Below, piece by piece: positions 1 to 8,885 of a stretch of DNA of 33,416 nt. Location: contig JAAVCC010000006.1 in assembly GCA_014802535.1 (NCBI GenBank), positions 47,953 to 81,368 on the forward strand. Reading direction: 5' to 3'. The notes beneath the pieces were generated by a model that searched no databases, was not told the DNA's origin, and was given only the letters and a program-made list of their open reading frames with translations. Made by a program: the position numbers and the translations under genes. This DNA is from Bacteroides sp. Its GTDB lineage: Bacteria > Bacteroidota > Bacteroidia > Bacteroidales > Muribaculaceae. Positions within the stretch are counted from its first letter, which is position 1, and every line of letters starts with the position of its first letter.

Positions 1-360
1 GCGGCATTGACTTCGTGTCTTTCAAAAGAGAAAAGCAAACTCAAAAAGAGTGTCGAAGAATATTCCTCGACTCTACCTCAAAACGTCGCGCCGGGAATAA
101 CAATCATGTCGGTAACCTACGAACCGCAAAGTGATAAAGTTACACTCAAATGCGACATTGAGAATGAAGCCGTCGCCCAATCAGCCAAAGTCAGCAGCGT
201 CATGCTAAGAGCTGCCTTTATCCCCTACCTCAAGCATGCAAAAAATGGCAATCCATTTATAACCAACATGATAAATGCCGAAGCAACGCTTGTCTGCGAA
301 TTCATACACAACGACCAACAAGCGGCATCGTTTGAAATAACATCTGACGAGATTAAATAA
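1..360 (+). CDS. Lipoprotein of unknown function, 5' end outside window
   Basis: The frame is open from base 1 and stops with TAA at 358-360. The first visible codons read A-A-L-T-S-C, a typical lipobox (Cys encoded at 16-18), so the start and most of the signal peptide lie upstream of the window. The TTG at 7 is not a credible start. The mature part is about 114 residues, hydrophilic, with Lys-rich residues just after the Cys and alternating beta-like segments; I recognise no domain. It is probably an outer membrane or periplasmic lipoprotein. Its stop codon shares one base with the ATG of the sirtuin gene (TAATG), so the two are probably co-transcribed and translationally coupled. A functional link to the sirtuin is not supported by anything else here. 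Confidence 0.7.
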   Translation, partial: AALTSCLSKEKSKLKKSVEEYSSTLPQNVAPGITIMSVTYEPQSDKVTLKCDIENEAVAQSAKVSSVMLRAAFIPYLKHAKNGNPFITNMINAEATLVCEFIHNDQQAASFEITSDEIK

Positions 361-1055
361 TGACCGACATGGGAAACGATAAGAAAAAAATTGTATTTCT
401 AACCGGAGCGGGAATGAGTGCTGAAAGTGGCATAAAAACATTCCGCGACACAAACGGATTATGGGAAAACTACCCGGTTATGGATGTTGCCAGTGCCGAT
501 GGATTTGCACGTAATCCGGCATTGGTTCATCAATTTTACAACATGCGACGTGCCGACCTGCTGAAAGCTCAACCCAACGACGGTCATCGACTCGTTGCCG
601 AACTCGAAAAAGACTATGACGTTTACGTTATCACCCAAAACGTTGATAATCTGCACGAGCGTGCCGGAAGCAGCAATGTGCTTCACCTACATGGCGAACT
701 GATGAAAGTTCGCGCACTCGACGACGAATCAAAAGTTTATGAGCTGAAACCTGAGGCAATTGAAACTACTCCCGAAACAATAATTGACGGACATCACGTA
801 CGCCCTCATATTGTGTTTTTCCAGGAAGCTGTTCCGATGATCGAACCGGCAATCGACATTGTCAAACAAGCTGATATAGTCGTAGTTATAGGTACATCTT
901 TAGTGGTGTATCCGGCTGCAGGACTTCTCAGTTTTGCACCACCGTCTGCCCGACTTTTCTATATCGACCCCAATCCGGCAGTCGTTCCAAATCGAGTAAA
1001 TGTTATCAAAAAGGGTGCTTCAGAGGGAATGAAGGAACTCATAAAACAGCTTTGA
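360..1055 (+). CDS. cobB: Class III sirtuin, NAD-dependent protein deacylase (CobB-like)
   Basis: The 231-residue product should remove acyl groups from lysines using NAD+, releasing nicotinamide and O-acyl-ADP-ribose. The Rossmann motif GAGMSAESGIKTFR lies at about 16-29, TQNVDNLHERAG at about 92-103, and the catalytic His at 111 in HLHGEL. Tyr60 and Arg63 (FYNMRR) match the YxxR pair that gives class III sirtuins such as SIRT5 and E. coli CobB their preference for succinyl and other acidic acyl groups. The segment between HGEL and RPHIV, where many sirtuins carry four zinc-binding Cys, is short and has no Cys. The usual WFGE motif reads FFQE (153-156). ATG at 360 is preferred for its overlap with the upstream stop; ATG at 369 is possible. 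A terminator follows. Confidence 0.92.
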   Translation: MTDMGNDKKKIVFLTGAGMSAESGIKTFRDTNGLWENYPVMDVASADGFARNPALVHQFYNMRRADLLKAQPNDGHRLVAELEKDYDVYVITQNVDNLHERAGSSNVLHLHGELMKVRALDDESKVYELKPEAIETTPETIIDGHHVRPHIVFFQEAVPMIEPAIDIVKQADIVVVIGTSLVVYPAAGLLSFAPPSARLFYIDPNPAVVPNRVNVIKKGASEGMKELIKQL

Positions 1056-1077
1056 AATTTACATTTGTAAACCACAC

Positions 1078-1116
1078 AAAACGGAGATCGAGATAAATTC
1101 CCGACCTCCGTTTTTC
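1078..1116 (+). terminator. Rho-independent terminator after the sirtuin gene
   Basis: CGGAGATCG (1082-1090) pairs with CGACCTCCG (1102-1110), nine positions with a single A-C mismatch, around an 11-base loop. An A-run precedes it and TTTTT (1111-1115) follows. It lies 23 bases after the sirtuin stop and separates that unit from the dcw cluster. Confidence 0.8.
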
Positions 1117-1247
1117 TATTTCAGACCACCATAACACACACTAAAAAGCGCACTTGATTTAATCCCGAGCCACACAAGAAGAAAAATGTTGATAACTTTT
1201 TTCTAAAAAAAGAATTTAGATATGTAAATTATATCAAAAAATTTCGC

Positions 1248-1266
1248 TAATTTTACATCGTAAAAT
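1248..1266 (+). promoter_or_regulatory. Possible promoter element with overlapping palindrome before the dcw cluster
   Basis: This AT-rich gap holds TAATTTTA (1248-1255), a near match to the Bacteroidetes -7 element TAnnTTTG. A perfect inverted repeat, ATTTTAC-ATC-GTAAAAT (1250-1266), overlaps it. I see no good TTTG at the expected -33 distance, so the promoter call is weak. The palindrome is a fact of the sequence; its role as an operator is inference. It ends 23 bases before the rsmH ATG. No TGGG-type MraZ boxes are visible between the terminator and rsmH. Confidence 0.35.
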
Positions 1267-1289
1267 CAAGAGATATATAAAGATACGCG

Positions 1290-2201
1290 ATGGAAGAACC
1301 TGTTTATCACATACCCGCGCTACTTCAGGAGTCTATTAACTCCCTGAATATCAAACCCAACGGGATATATGTCGACGCCACTTTCGGCGGAGGCGGTCAC
1401 TCGCGTGCCATTGTTGAACAACTCTCACCCGAAGGACATCTATATGCGTTTGACCAAGACCGTGATGCAATTGACCTCGCATTTGATGACCCGAGACTGA
1501 CAGTTGTCTATTCTAATTTCAGATTTCTACCAAACTTCATGCGATTCTACGGTCATGCAGATGATGTTGACGGAATTCTTGCCGACCTGGGGGTTTCGTT
1601 TCATCATTTTGATGATGCCGAACGCGGATTTTCTTTCCGATTTGAAGGTCCGCTCGACATGAGAATGAACCGTAATGCATCGTTAACAGCAGCCAAGTTG
1701 ATTAACGAAAGCGACGAAGAGCGACTCGCCGAGATATTTTACCTCTATGGCGAACTGAAGACATCACGAAAAATTGCCCGTGAAATTATCAAAGCACGAT
1801 CAAAGCAACCGATTGAAACAATCAGCCGGCTTGTCGATATTGTAACCCCATTACTCGACAAGCGACAAGAAAAAAAAGAATTAGCTTGCATTTTTCAGGC
1901 ACTAAGGATTGTGGTCAACAATGAAATAGACGTTTTACGCCGGTTTCTGCTCGCCACTGCCAAAGTTTTGAAGCCCGGCGGACGACTTGCAATCATAACG
2001 TACCATTCCCTCGAAGACCGGTTGGTCAAGAACTTCATGAAAACCGGCAATCTTGAAGGGAAAGCAGAAAAAGACTTCTACGGTCGAAACCTTTCACCTT
2101 TCAAACCATTAGGCGGCAAACCGATTGTTCCGACCGACGAAGAAATCGAACGAAACCCGCGTTCACGAAGCGCAAAACTTCGAGTAGCCGAAAAAATTTA
2201 A
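1290..2201 (+). CDS. rsmH: 16S rRNA (cytosine(1402)-N(4))-methyltransferase RsmH
   Basis: RsmH (MraW) uses S-adenosylmethionine to methylate N4 of C1402 in 16S rRNA, near the ribosomal P site. The 303-residue product has the family's usual length and motifs: the SAM-binding VDATFGGGGHSRAI near residue 28, DLGVSFHHFD and RGFSFR around 100-115, PLDMRMN next, the ELACIFQALRIVVNNE helix around 200, the GGRLAIITYHSLEDR motif around 230, and the C-terminal NPRSRSAKLRVAEK. It is the first gene of the dcw cluster here; in many bacteria mraZ precedes it, but not in this window. The gene is followed by a 50-base gap before the ftsL-like gene. Confidence 0.97.
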   Translation: MEEPVYHIPALLQESINSLNIKPNGIYVDATFGGGGHSRAIVEQLSPEGHLYAFDQDRDAIDLAFDDPRLTVVYSNFRFLPNFMRFYGHADDVDGILADLGVSFHHFDDAERGFSFRFEGPLDMRMNRNASLTAAKLINESDEERLAEIFYLYGELKTSRKIAREIIKARSKQPIETISRLVDIVTPLLDKRQEKKELACIFQALRIVVNNEIDVLRRFLLATAKVLKPGGRLAIITYHSLEDRLVKNFMKTGNLEGKAEKDFYGRNLSPFKPLGGKPIVPTDEEIERNPRSRSAKLRVAEKI

Positions 2202-2251
2202 ACCAATTAACTTATAAACCAATCAACACCCGACAAACCAATCAATAAACA

Positions 2252-2596
2252 ATGGCAAAGAAAGTCAAAAATAATAACAGCGGTCCATTCTCATGGTTCT
2301 TCCGAGCCATCCACGGTCGTTTATTGTCTTCTGATGTCTTTGTCCATAACTGGGGAAAAATATTATGCGTAATGATTATGCTTCTTGTATTCATTACCAA
2401 CCGATATAATTGTCAAACACGAATGGAGACAATTCAATCGCTCACTCGTCAACTTGAAGTTGTCAAGACCGAGCGAATCCGCGAGCGCAGCCGCTACATG
2501 AGCCGTACCCGTGAAACAGGGATGCAGCAGCTTGTTGACTCTATGCATCTTAATCTTCACATTCAAGAGCGTCCACCTTATCAAATCAAGTACTAA
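2252..2596 (+). CDS. ftsL: FtsL-like septal division protein
   Basis: This 114-residue bitopic membrane protein has a basic N-terminal tail, one membrane segment at about 36-50 (ILCVMIMLLVFITN), and a helical, charge-rich stretch at 55-100 likely to form a coiled coil. It ends in ERPPYQIKY. FtsL works in the periplasm with FtsB and FtsQ to activate the septal synthase FtsW-FtsI. The assignment rests mostly on size, topology and position between rsmH and ftsI, because FtsL sequences are poorly conserved. The stop lies only three bases before the ftsI ATG, which fits translational coupling of partners. Confidence 0.85.
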   Translation: MAKKVKNNNSGPFSWFFRAIHGRLLSSDVFVHNWGKILCVMIMLLVFITNRYNCQTRMETIQSLTRQLEVVKTERIRERSRYMSRTRETGMQQLVDSMHLNLHIQERPPYQIKY

Positions 2597-2599
2597 GAC

Positions 2600-4690
2600 A
2601 TGGCAAAGAAGAAATCTAAAAAGAAATTCATACTTTCACGCTACCTGTTCATCTCGGTGTGCATCTTTGTTCTGGTGGGATGTGTTGTTAAAAATCTTGT
2701 CAGAACAACAATCATCGATGCCGACAAATGGAATGAGCGAGCCGAAAGAGAATTATCAAAGACTAACATAATCTATCCCGAACGCGGTGACATCCTCGCC
2801 TCAGACGGTAGTGTCCTCGCTACAAATTTAAGATTCTACACCGTGCGCCTCGACTTCAGATCGGAGCGTTTCAATACCCAAGGGTATATCGATTCAATCC
2901 CGATGATGGCCGACTCGCTTGTAAAATTCTTTCCGGGCCGTGCCACCCGTAAACAATGGATCGACTCACTTTCAAAGCCCATTAAAAAAGCACAGAATAA
3001 GCGTCCGCGAGGCTATCGCGTTATTGACAATCTATCATATACCGAGCTGCAAAAAATAAGGACTATTCCTTTTTTCAGAATTAAGAATACAAATAAAAAC
3101 GGGTTTGTTGTAGATTCAAGAGTCAGACGCGAACACCCTTACGGCGACATGGCGCGTCGTTCGATCGGCGGTGTCGGACAAACAAGTAAAAGTAGCGAAG
3201 TACATGGCATCTCAGGGCTTGAATGTGCTCTCGATTCTCTTCTTTACGGCAAACACGGCGTCTCTAAAAAAATCAACCTTACCCGCCGTATTGACGACTG
3301 GACCGATACAGCTGCCATCCGCGGCTACAACATCGTTACCACAATCGACATCAACATGCAGGACATCGTCGAGAACGAGCTTAACCGTGTTCTTGAAACT
3401 TGTGATGCCGACTGGGGCGTTGCGGTGCTGATGGAAGTTGCAACCGGCGATATCAAAGCCATCTCAAATCTCGAAAAGAGCAAAAAAACCGGACGATATA
3501 TCGAAGGCATGAACCGAGCGGTGCTTGGATTTGAGCCCGGGTCGGTCATCAAACCCATATCAATGCTTTTAGCCCTTGAAAACGGGCTTGTTACCAACGT
3601 CAACGAAGTATTCCAAATTGGGAAAAGCTTCCCATACGCAAACGGTAAGGCAATCACTGATTCTCACTACAATTCAGAACTGACCGTCGAAGGCATCATA
3701 GAGCAATCGAGCAACATCGGTATGACAAAAGTCATAACCCGTAACAACTCGATTTTCCAGACTCATCCATCAAAATTCTATGACGAGCTTGATCGTATCG
3801 GATTTTTTGAGCCGATGCACACCGGTATTGCCGGCGAACGCCGACCGGTAGTAGAGAAGAACCCAAGCCGACTTTCACTGTCGCGTATGTGCTACGGATA
3901 TGCCACCCTCATTCCGCCCCTCTACACCTTGTCAATCTACAACGCAATCGCAAACAACGGTCGATTTGTGCGTCCGCGACTCTACTCCCGTCTTATTGGT
4001 GAAGATGTCGATTCAATCATCCCGGTATCATACATCAGAGAACACATTTGCTCTGAAGAGAACGCACTAAAGCTTCAACGCATGCTCGGGCTTGTGGTTG
4101 AAGGTTCGCGCGGAACCGCCCGCCGACTTCGCAACGATATGGTTTCAATCGGCGGCAAAACCGGAACCTGTTATATGGTTGACCCCGAAACAAGAAAATA
4201 CAATACAGCACATAAGCGTTTGGCATTTTGCGGATTCTTCCCGCTTGAAGACCCCAAATATTCGTGCATCGTGCTGACCTGTCATCCACGCCACACACTT
4301 ACCGGAGCGGCATCAACCAGCGGGGAAGTGCTCAAAAACGTTGCCATGAAGATGTATTCACGAGGAATGCTCGGCAATTCAAGCGATTATCACACCGACC
4401 AGGCACCCCAAGGCAAAACCCCTCAAGTCTATCGCACAACAAAACCCGATACATATAGCCTTATAAGCTCTATTTCAGGAGTCAAAGGAGATCCGTCAAC
4501 GCCACTCGTCTCCGTCTCAAAGGGAATAGTCCCCGATGTTTCGGGACTTGGGTTGAGAGAAGCTGTCTCAGCAATAGAAACAGCCGGCTTCAACGTGAGC
4601 TTTTCGGGTCGTGGATATGTAAACTCACAATCACCTGCCGGCGGAACAGTCGCCAAAGCAGGAGCTACAGTAACCATTAAACTGATTTAA
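2600..4690 (+). CDS. ftsI: Division transpeptidase FtsI (class B PBP) with C-terminal PASTA domain
   Basis: The 696-residue product cross-links septal peptidoglycan in the periplasm. A Lys-rich cytoplasmic tail and one membrane anchor (about 10-31) come first, then the PBP dimerisation domain beginning near IYPERGDILASDG (58-70). The transpeptidase domain has all three penicillin-binding motifs: S315-V-I-K318 in FEPGSVIKP, S370-S-N372, and K520-T-G522. Residues about 645-696 (PDVSGLGLREAV onward) form one PASTA repeat, as in division PBPs of other Bacteroidetes. Beta-lactams that target PBP3 would be expected to act on this enzyme. It follows ftsL by three bases and murE by six. ATG at 2600 is well placed. 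Confidence 0.96.
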   Translation: MAKKKSKKKFILSRYLFISVCIFVLVGCVVKNLVRTTIIDADKWNERAERELSKTNIIYPERGDILASDGSVLATNLRFYTVRLDFRSERFNTQGYIDSIPMMADSLVKFFPGRATRKQWIDSLSKPIKKAQNKRPRGYRVIDNLSYTELQKIRTIPFFRIKNTNKNGFVVDSRVRREHPYGDMARRSIGGVGQTSKSSEVHGISGLECALDSLLYGKHGVSKKINLTRRIDDWTDTAAIRGYNIVTTIDINMQDIVENELNRVLETCDADWGVAVLMEVATGDIKAISNLEKSKKTGRYIEGMNRAVLGFEPGSVIKPISMLLALENGLVTNVNEVFQIGKSFPYANGKAITDSHYNSELTVEGIIEQSSNIGMTKVITRNNSIFQTHPSKFYDELDRIGFFEPMHTGIAGERRPVVEKNPSRLSLSRMCYGYATLIPPLYTLSIYNAIANNGRFVRPRLYSRLIGEDVDSIIPVSYIREHICSEENALKLQRMLGLVVEGSRGTARRLRNDMVSIGGKTGTCYMVDPETRKYNTAHKRLAFCGFFPLEDPKYSCIVLTCHPRHTLTGAASTSGEVLKNVAMKMYSRGMLGNSSDYHTDQAPQGKTPQVYRTTKPDTYSLISSISGVKGDPSTPLVSVSKGIVPDVSGLGLREAVSAIETAGFNVSFSGRGYVNSQSPAGGTVAKAGATVTIKLI

Positions 4691-4696
4691 AAAACT

Positions 4697-6166
4697 ATGA
4701 AACTACTTAGTCAAATAACCTCAACAATCAACATTTTAAGTCGCGAAGGAAACACTTCTGACCTTAAAATCAAGAATATCGTAAGCGACTCGCGCAAAGA
4801 CGTGAAAGATACACTCTTTGTTGCAGTCAAAGGTGTTAACGTCGATGGACACACATTTGTCGATGACGTTACCGCTCGTGGTGCTATAGCTGTCGTTGTA
4901 GAAGAACTTCCCGAGAAAATCAACCCCAAAGTCGCCTATCTCAAAGTAGAAAATTCAGCAATCGCTCTTGGCGAAATATCATCACAATGGTTTGACAACC
5001 CATCGTCAAAGCTGAAACTTATCGGTGTCACGGGCACAAACGGCAAAACCACAACCGCTACTCTCATTTATGAGATGGCTCACCTGATGGGATTCAAAGC
5101 CGGACTGCTATCGACCGTTAAAAACTATATCGATTATGAGGCAGTGCCTGCCACTCACACAACCCCCGACCCGATAGAGCTCAACTCACTTCTCGCCCGC
5201 ATGGTCGAAGCCGGTTGTGAATATGCCACAATGGAAGTCAGCTCACACGCAGCCCACCAGCATCGCATTGCCGGATTGACATTTGCCGGAGGCGTGTTTA
5301 CAAATCTGACTCGCGACCACCTCGATTATCATAAGACATTTGAAGCTTATCTCGCTGCAAAACAGTCATTCTTTGACATGTTGCCATCGACCGCCTTTGC
5401 ATTGACAAATATAGATGATAAAAACGGCGAAATAATCATTCAAAACACAAAGGCAAAACGTTTTACCTACTCTCTTCGACGAGCATCAGACTATCTCGGA
5501 CGCATTATCGAACAACGCCTTGACGGCACACTCATGTCATTTAACATGAATGAAGTCGAAGTGATGTTTACAGGTCGCTTCAACGCCTATAACCTGACAG
5601 CCCTGTATGGCACAGCGATACAACTCGGATGGCAATCTGAAAAAGTATTGCTCAACATGAGCCGTCTTGTCCCTGTGTCGGGACGATTCCAAACATTCCG
5701 CTCGCCACGTCGCGGTTATGTTGCAATCATCGACTATGCACACACCCCCGATGCAGTCGTGAACGTACTTCACACCATACGCGAAATCATCGGCAACCAC
5801 GGCAAAATCATAACAGTTGTCGGCGCCGGAGGCAACCGTGACAAGGGCAAACGCCCAATCATGGCATCAGAGGCGGCAAAACTGAGCGACCGACTCATTC
5901 TGACTTCTGACAACCCCCGCGACGAAGATCCCCGACAAATCATCGCCGATATGCGTGAGGGGTTGGACACTCCACTACTCCGCAGCAAAACAATCAGCAT
6001 AACATATCGCGACGAAGCTATCAGAGCGGGAGCATATATCGCTCTGCCGGGCGACGTACTTCTCATCGCCGGAAAAGGGCATGAAGATTATCAGGAAATC
6101 AATGGCGTGCGTCATCATTTTGATGACAGCGAAGTTATCAAAGAAATTTTTGCAAACGAAATATAA
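4697..6166 (+). CDS. murE: UDP-MurNAc-L-Ala-D-Glu:meso-diaminopimelate ligase MurE
   Basis: MurE is a cytoplasmic ATP-dependent ligase that adds the third residue to the peptidoglycan stem peptide. The 489-residue product has the N-terminal UDP-binding domain (SDSRKDVKDTLFVAVKG near 30-46), the ATP loop GVTGTNGKTTT (110-120), the central-domain VSSHAAHQHR, and the C-terminal D405-N-P-R-D-E-D-P motif. DNPR in that place is the mark of enzymes that use meso-diaminopimelate rather than lysine, so the cell wall is predicted to be mDAP-type. Length is normal for the family. Confidence 0.97.
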   Translation: MKLLSQITSTINILSREGNTSDLKIKNIVSDSRKDVKDTLFVAVKGVNVDGHTFVDDVTARGAIAVVVEELPEKINPKVAYLKVENSAIALGEISSQWFDNPSSKLKLIGVTGTNGKTTTATLIYEMAHLMGFKAGLLSTVKNYIDYEAVPATHTTPDPIELNSLLARMVEAGCEYATMEVSSHAAHQHRIAGLTFAGGVFTNLTRDHLDYHKTFEAYLAAKQSFFDMLPSTAFALTNIDDKNGEIIIQNTKAKRFTYSLRRASDYLGRIIEQRLDGTLMSFNMNEVEVMFTGRFNAYNLTALYGTAIQLGWQSEKVLLNMSRLVPVSGRFQTFRSPRRGYVAIIDYAHTPDAVVNVLHTIREIIGNHGKIITVVGAGGNRDKGKRPIMASEAAKLSDRLILTSDNPRDEDPRQIIADMREGLDTPLLRSKTISITYRDEAIRAGAYIALPGDVLLIAGKGHEDYQEINGVRHHFDDSEVIKEIFANEI

Positions 6167-6208
6167 CGAACATATCAACCGATCACCTATCAAAAATATT
6201 TCAGCACA

Positions 6209-7474
6209 ATGCTTTATTACATTTTTGAACTACTTTCAAAATCAGATTTTCCCGGCGCACGCCTAATGAGTTACATCACATTCAGGTCGGGCGCAGCATT
6301 TGTCCTCTCGTTGATCATTGCAATCTTTATCGGACGTCGCATTATCGATATGCTTCAAAAGCACCAGATCGGTGAATTGATACGCAATCTCGATCTCGAA
6401 GGTCAGATGAGCAAAAAAGGCACACCGACAATGGGCGGCATCATCATTATCATCTCGATTCTGTTGCCTTGTCTTTTGGTGGGCAACCTGACAAACGTCT
6501 ATATGCTGCTGATGATAACTGCTACAATCTGGATGGGTGTTATCGGATTTCTTGATGATTATTTAAAAACCGCACGAAAAAATAAAGACGGGCTCAACGG
6601 ACGATTTAAAATCGTAGGTCAGGTCGGACTCGGACTAATAGTCGGGCTTACAATGTATTTCAGCCCCGATATTGCAATACGCGAGAATGTCGAAGTGCGT
6701 TCAGCCGAGACCCATGAGGTTGTCGAAGTCATCTATCAGACCGACGACAGCAGAGTGCCTGAAACAACAATCCCGTTTGTAAAAAATAACAACTTCAACT
6801 ATATGTGGCTCACCGAATGGATGGGTGATTATGCCGAAACCGGCAGCTGGGTATTGTTCATCATCGTTGTAATCTTTGTTGTAACCGCCACAAGCAATGG
6901 AGCAAATCTTACCGACGGGCTTGACGGACTTGCAACCGGGACATCAGCAATTATCGGTGTGGCACTCGCCATCATGGCATATCTTGGGGGCAACGTCATC
7001 TACTCGTCATACCTCAACATAATGTATATTCCGGGCAGCTCTGAGCTGGTTGTCTATATGGCGGCATTTATCGGCGCACTCATCGGGTTCCTCTGGTACA
7101 ACGCATATCCCGCACAAGTCTTCATGGGCGACACGGGCAGCCTTACACTCGGTGGAATTATTGCCGTCTTTGCAATCCTTATCCACAAAGAGTTGCTCAT
7201 TCCCCTGCTGTGTGCAATCTTCTTCCTCGAAGACCTTTCGGTAATTATACAAGTTGCATATTTCAAATATACAGCAAAAAAATATGGTGCAGGCCGTCGC
7301 GTATTCAAGATGTCGCCGCTCCACCACCACTTTCAAAAGCCCGGCGACGGCTCGGTTGAAGCGTTGATTCAGTATCCCAAGATTCCTATACCCGAATCAA
7401 AAATCGTAACCCGATTCTGGATTATCAGCATCTTGCTTGCAGCCTTGACTTTTGTAACTCTAAAAATCAGATAA
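6209..7474 (+). CDS. mraY: Phospho-MurNAc-pentapeptide transferase MraY
   Basis: MraY is a polytopic inner membrane enzyme that transfers phospho-MurNAc-pentapeptide from UDP to undecaprenyl phosphate, making lipid I. The 421-residue product shows GTPTMGGI after the first helices, GFLDDYLK, the catalytic-loop N233-L-T-D-G-L-D-G, GDTGSLTLGG, and MSPLHHHFQKPG. It is longer than the E. coli enzyme (about 360 residues). The extra length lies mostly in a polar loop at about 152-212, between PDIAIREN and AETGSW. ATG at 6209 is favoured because its product covers the expected first amphipathic and membrane segments. A later ATG (6268) would shorten the N-terminus. Confidence 0.96.
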   Translation: MLYYIFELLSKSDFPGARLMSYITFRSGAAFVLSLIIAIFIGRRIIDMLQKHQIGELIRNLDLEGQMSKKGTPTMGGIIIIISILLPCLLVGNLTNVYMLLMITATIWMGVIGFLDDYLKTARKNKDGLNGRFKIVGQVGLGLIVGLTMYFSPDIAIRENVEVRSAETHEVVEVIYQTDDSRVPETTIPFVKNNNFNYMWLTEWMGDYAETGSWVLFIIVVIFVVTATSNGANLTDGLDGLATGTSAIIGVALAIMAYLGGNVIYSSYLNIMYIPGSSELVVYMAAFIGALIGFLWYNAYPAQVFMGDTGSLTLGGIIAVFAILIHKELLIPLLCAIFFLEDLSVIIQVAYFKYTAKKYGAGRRVFKMSPLHHHFQKPGDGSVEALIQYPKIPIPESKIVTRFWIISILLAALTFVTLKIR

Positions 7475-7489
7475 AATCAGACCAACTAT

Positions 7490-8857
7490 ATGACTGAAAC
7501 AATGAAACAAAAAAGACTTGTAGTGCTCGGCGGCGGTGAAAGCGGCGTCGGAGCAGCCATCCTTGCCCGTCAAAAAGGAATGGATGTCTTTTTAAGTGAC
7601 GCAGGTACTATCGCGCCCCGATATGTTGAAATGCTGTCAAAGTATGATATACCATACGAACAAGGCAGTCATACCCCCGAATTGATTTTGAATGCCGACG
7701 AGGTTGTCAAAAGCCCCGGAATTCCGCCCACCGCACCAATGATTGTACAACTTGTCGAGCGAAACATTCCTATTATATCTGAAATTGAATTTGCAGGTCG
7801 ATATACCGATGCAAAAATGGTTTGCATCACCGGTAGCAACGGTAAAACAACGACCACGCTGCTGACCTACCATATTCTAAAAAAAGCCGGTATCAACGTC
7901 GGTCTCGCAGGCAACGTCGGTCGTTCGCTTGCTCTACAAGTTGCGTTTGAACATCACGATGTATATGTAATCGAGCTGTCAAGTTTCCAGCTTGAAAACA
8001 TGTATAAATTCAAAGCCAACATCGCCGTATTGCTCAACATAACTCCCGACCATCTTGACCGTTACGAATACAAGATGCAGAACTATGTCAGAGCTAAATT
8101 CCGCATCATAAACAACCTGACTTCAAAAGATGCCATCATTTACTGGCAGGATGATCCCGTCATAACATCTCAGCTCGAAGCCATTTCAACCGAAGCCCAA
8201 CTGTTCCCGTTCTCTGAAAGTCTTGAAGGCGACGACACCGCAGCCTATGTCAACGACGAAGGTGACATCGTATTCAACACTCCGGTTGAATCGTTCAAAA
8301 TGCCACGCGCCGACTTGTCACTCAACGGACTTCACAACCTTTTCAATTCAATGGCAGCCGGTCTGTCGGCGTGCTTGATTAACATAAAGAAAGAAGATAT
8401 CCGTAAGGCTCTCAGCGACTTTGAAGGCGTAGAGCACCGCCTCGAACCGGCAGGTACAATCGACGGTGTAAGATGGATCAACGATTCAAAGGCAACCAAC
8501 GTCAACTCATGCTGGTATGCTCTCGAAAGCATGCCCAAATCCAAAACCACCGTATTGATTCTCGGCGGAAAAGACAAAGGAAACGACTATACCGAAATCG
8601 AGCATCTTGTTGACGAAAAAGTCAAAGCCATTGTCGCCATGGGATTGCACAACGAAAAGATAATCGAATTCTTTGGGGACCGAGTTAAAGTTGTTGATAC
8701 CCACTCGCTTGACGATGCTGTTGCCGCCTGCCAAAGCCTTGCTCAATCAGGCGACACTGTATTGCTTTCACCCTGCTGCGCAAGCTTTGACCTCTTCAAA
8801 AGTTATGAAGACCGCGGACGTCAATTCAAAGATGCAGTTAAAAACCTAAAGAAATAA
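7490..8857 (+). CDS. murD: UDP-MurNAc-L-alanine:D-glutamate ligase MurD
   Basis: MurD adds D-glutamate to UDP-MurNAc-L-Ala in the cytoplasm. The 455-residue product begins with a Rossmann-like uridine-binding domain (VVLGGGESGVG near 11-21), carries the ATP loop GSNGKTTTT at 115-123, the central-domain ELSSFQLE and NITPDHLDRY motifs, and the C-terminal WINDSKATN, GGKDKG and LLSPCCASFD motifs. Order and length match the family. It sits 15 bases after mraY. An in-frame ATG five codons downstream (7502) is a possible alternative start. Confidence 0.97.
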   Translation: MTETMKQKRLVVLGGGESGVGAAILARQKGMDVFLSDAGTIAPRYVEMLSKYDIPYEQGSHTPELILNADEVVKSPGIPPTAPMIVQLVERNIPIISEIEFAGRYTDAKMVCITGSNGKTTTTLLTYHILKKAGINVGLAGNVGRSLALQVAFEHHDVYVIELSSFQLENMYKFKANIAVLLNITPDHLDRYEYKMQNYVRAKFRIINNLTSKDAIIYWQDDPVITSQLEAISTEAQLFPFSESLEGDDTAAYVNDEGDIVFNTPVESFKMPRADLSLNGLHNLFNSMAAGLSACLINIKKEDIRKALSDFEGVEHRLEPAGTIDGVRWINDSKATNVNSCWYALESMPKSKTTVLILGGKDKGNDYTEIEHLVDEKVKAIVAMGLHNEKIIEFFGDRVKVVDTHSLDDAVAACQSLAQSGDTVLLSPCCASFDLFKSYEDRGRQFKDAVKNLKK

Positions 8858-8885
8858 CAAGCCCTTCACCACCCACTCTTCTCCA

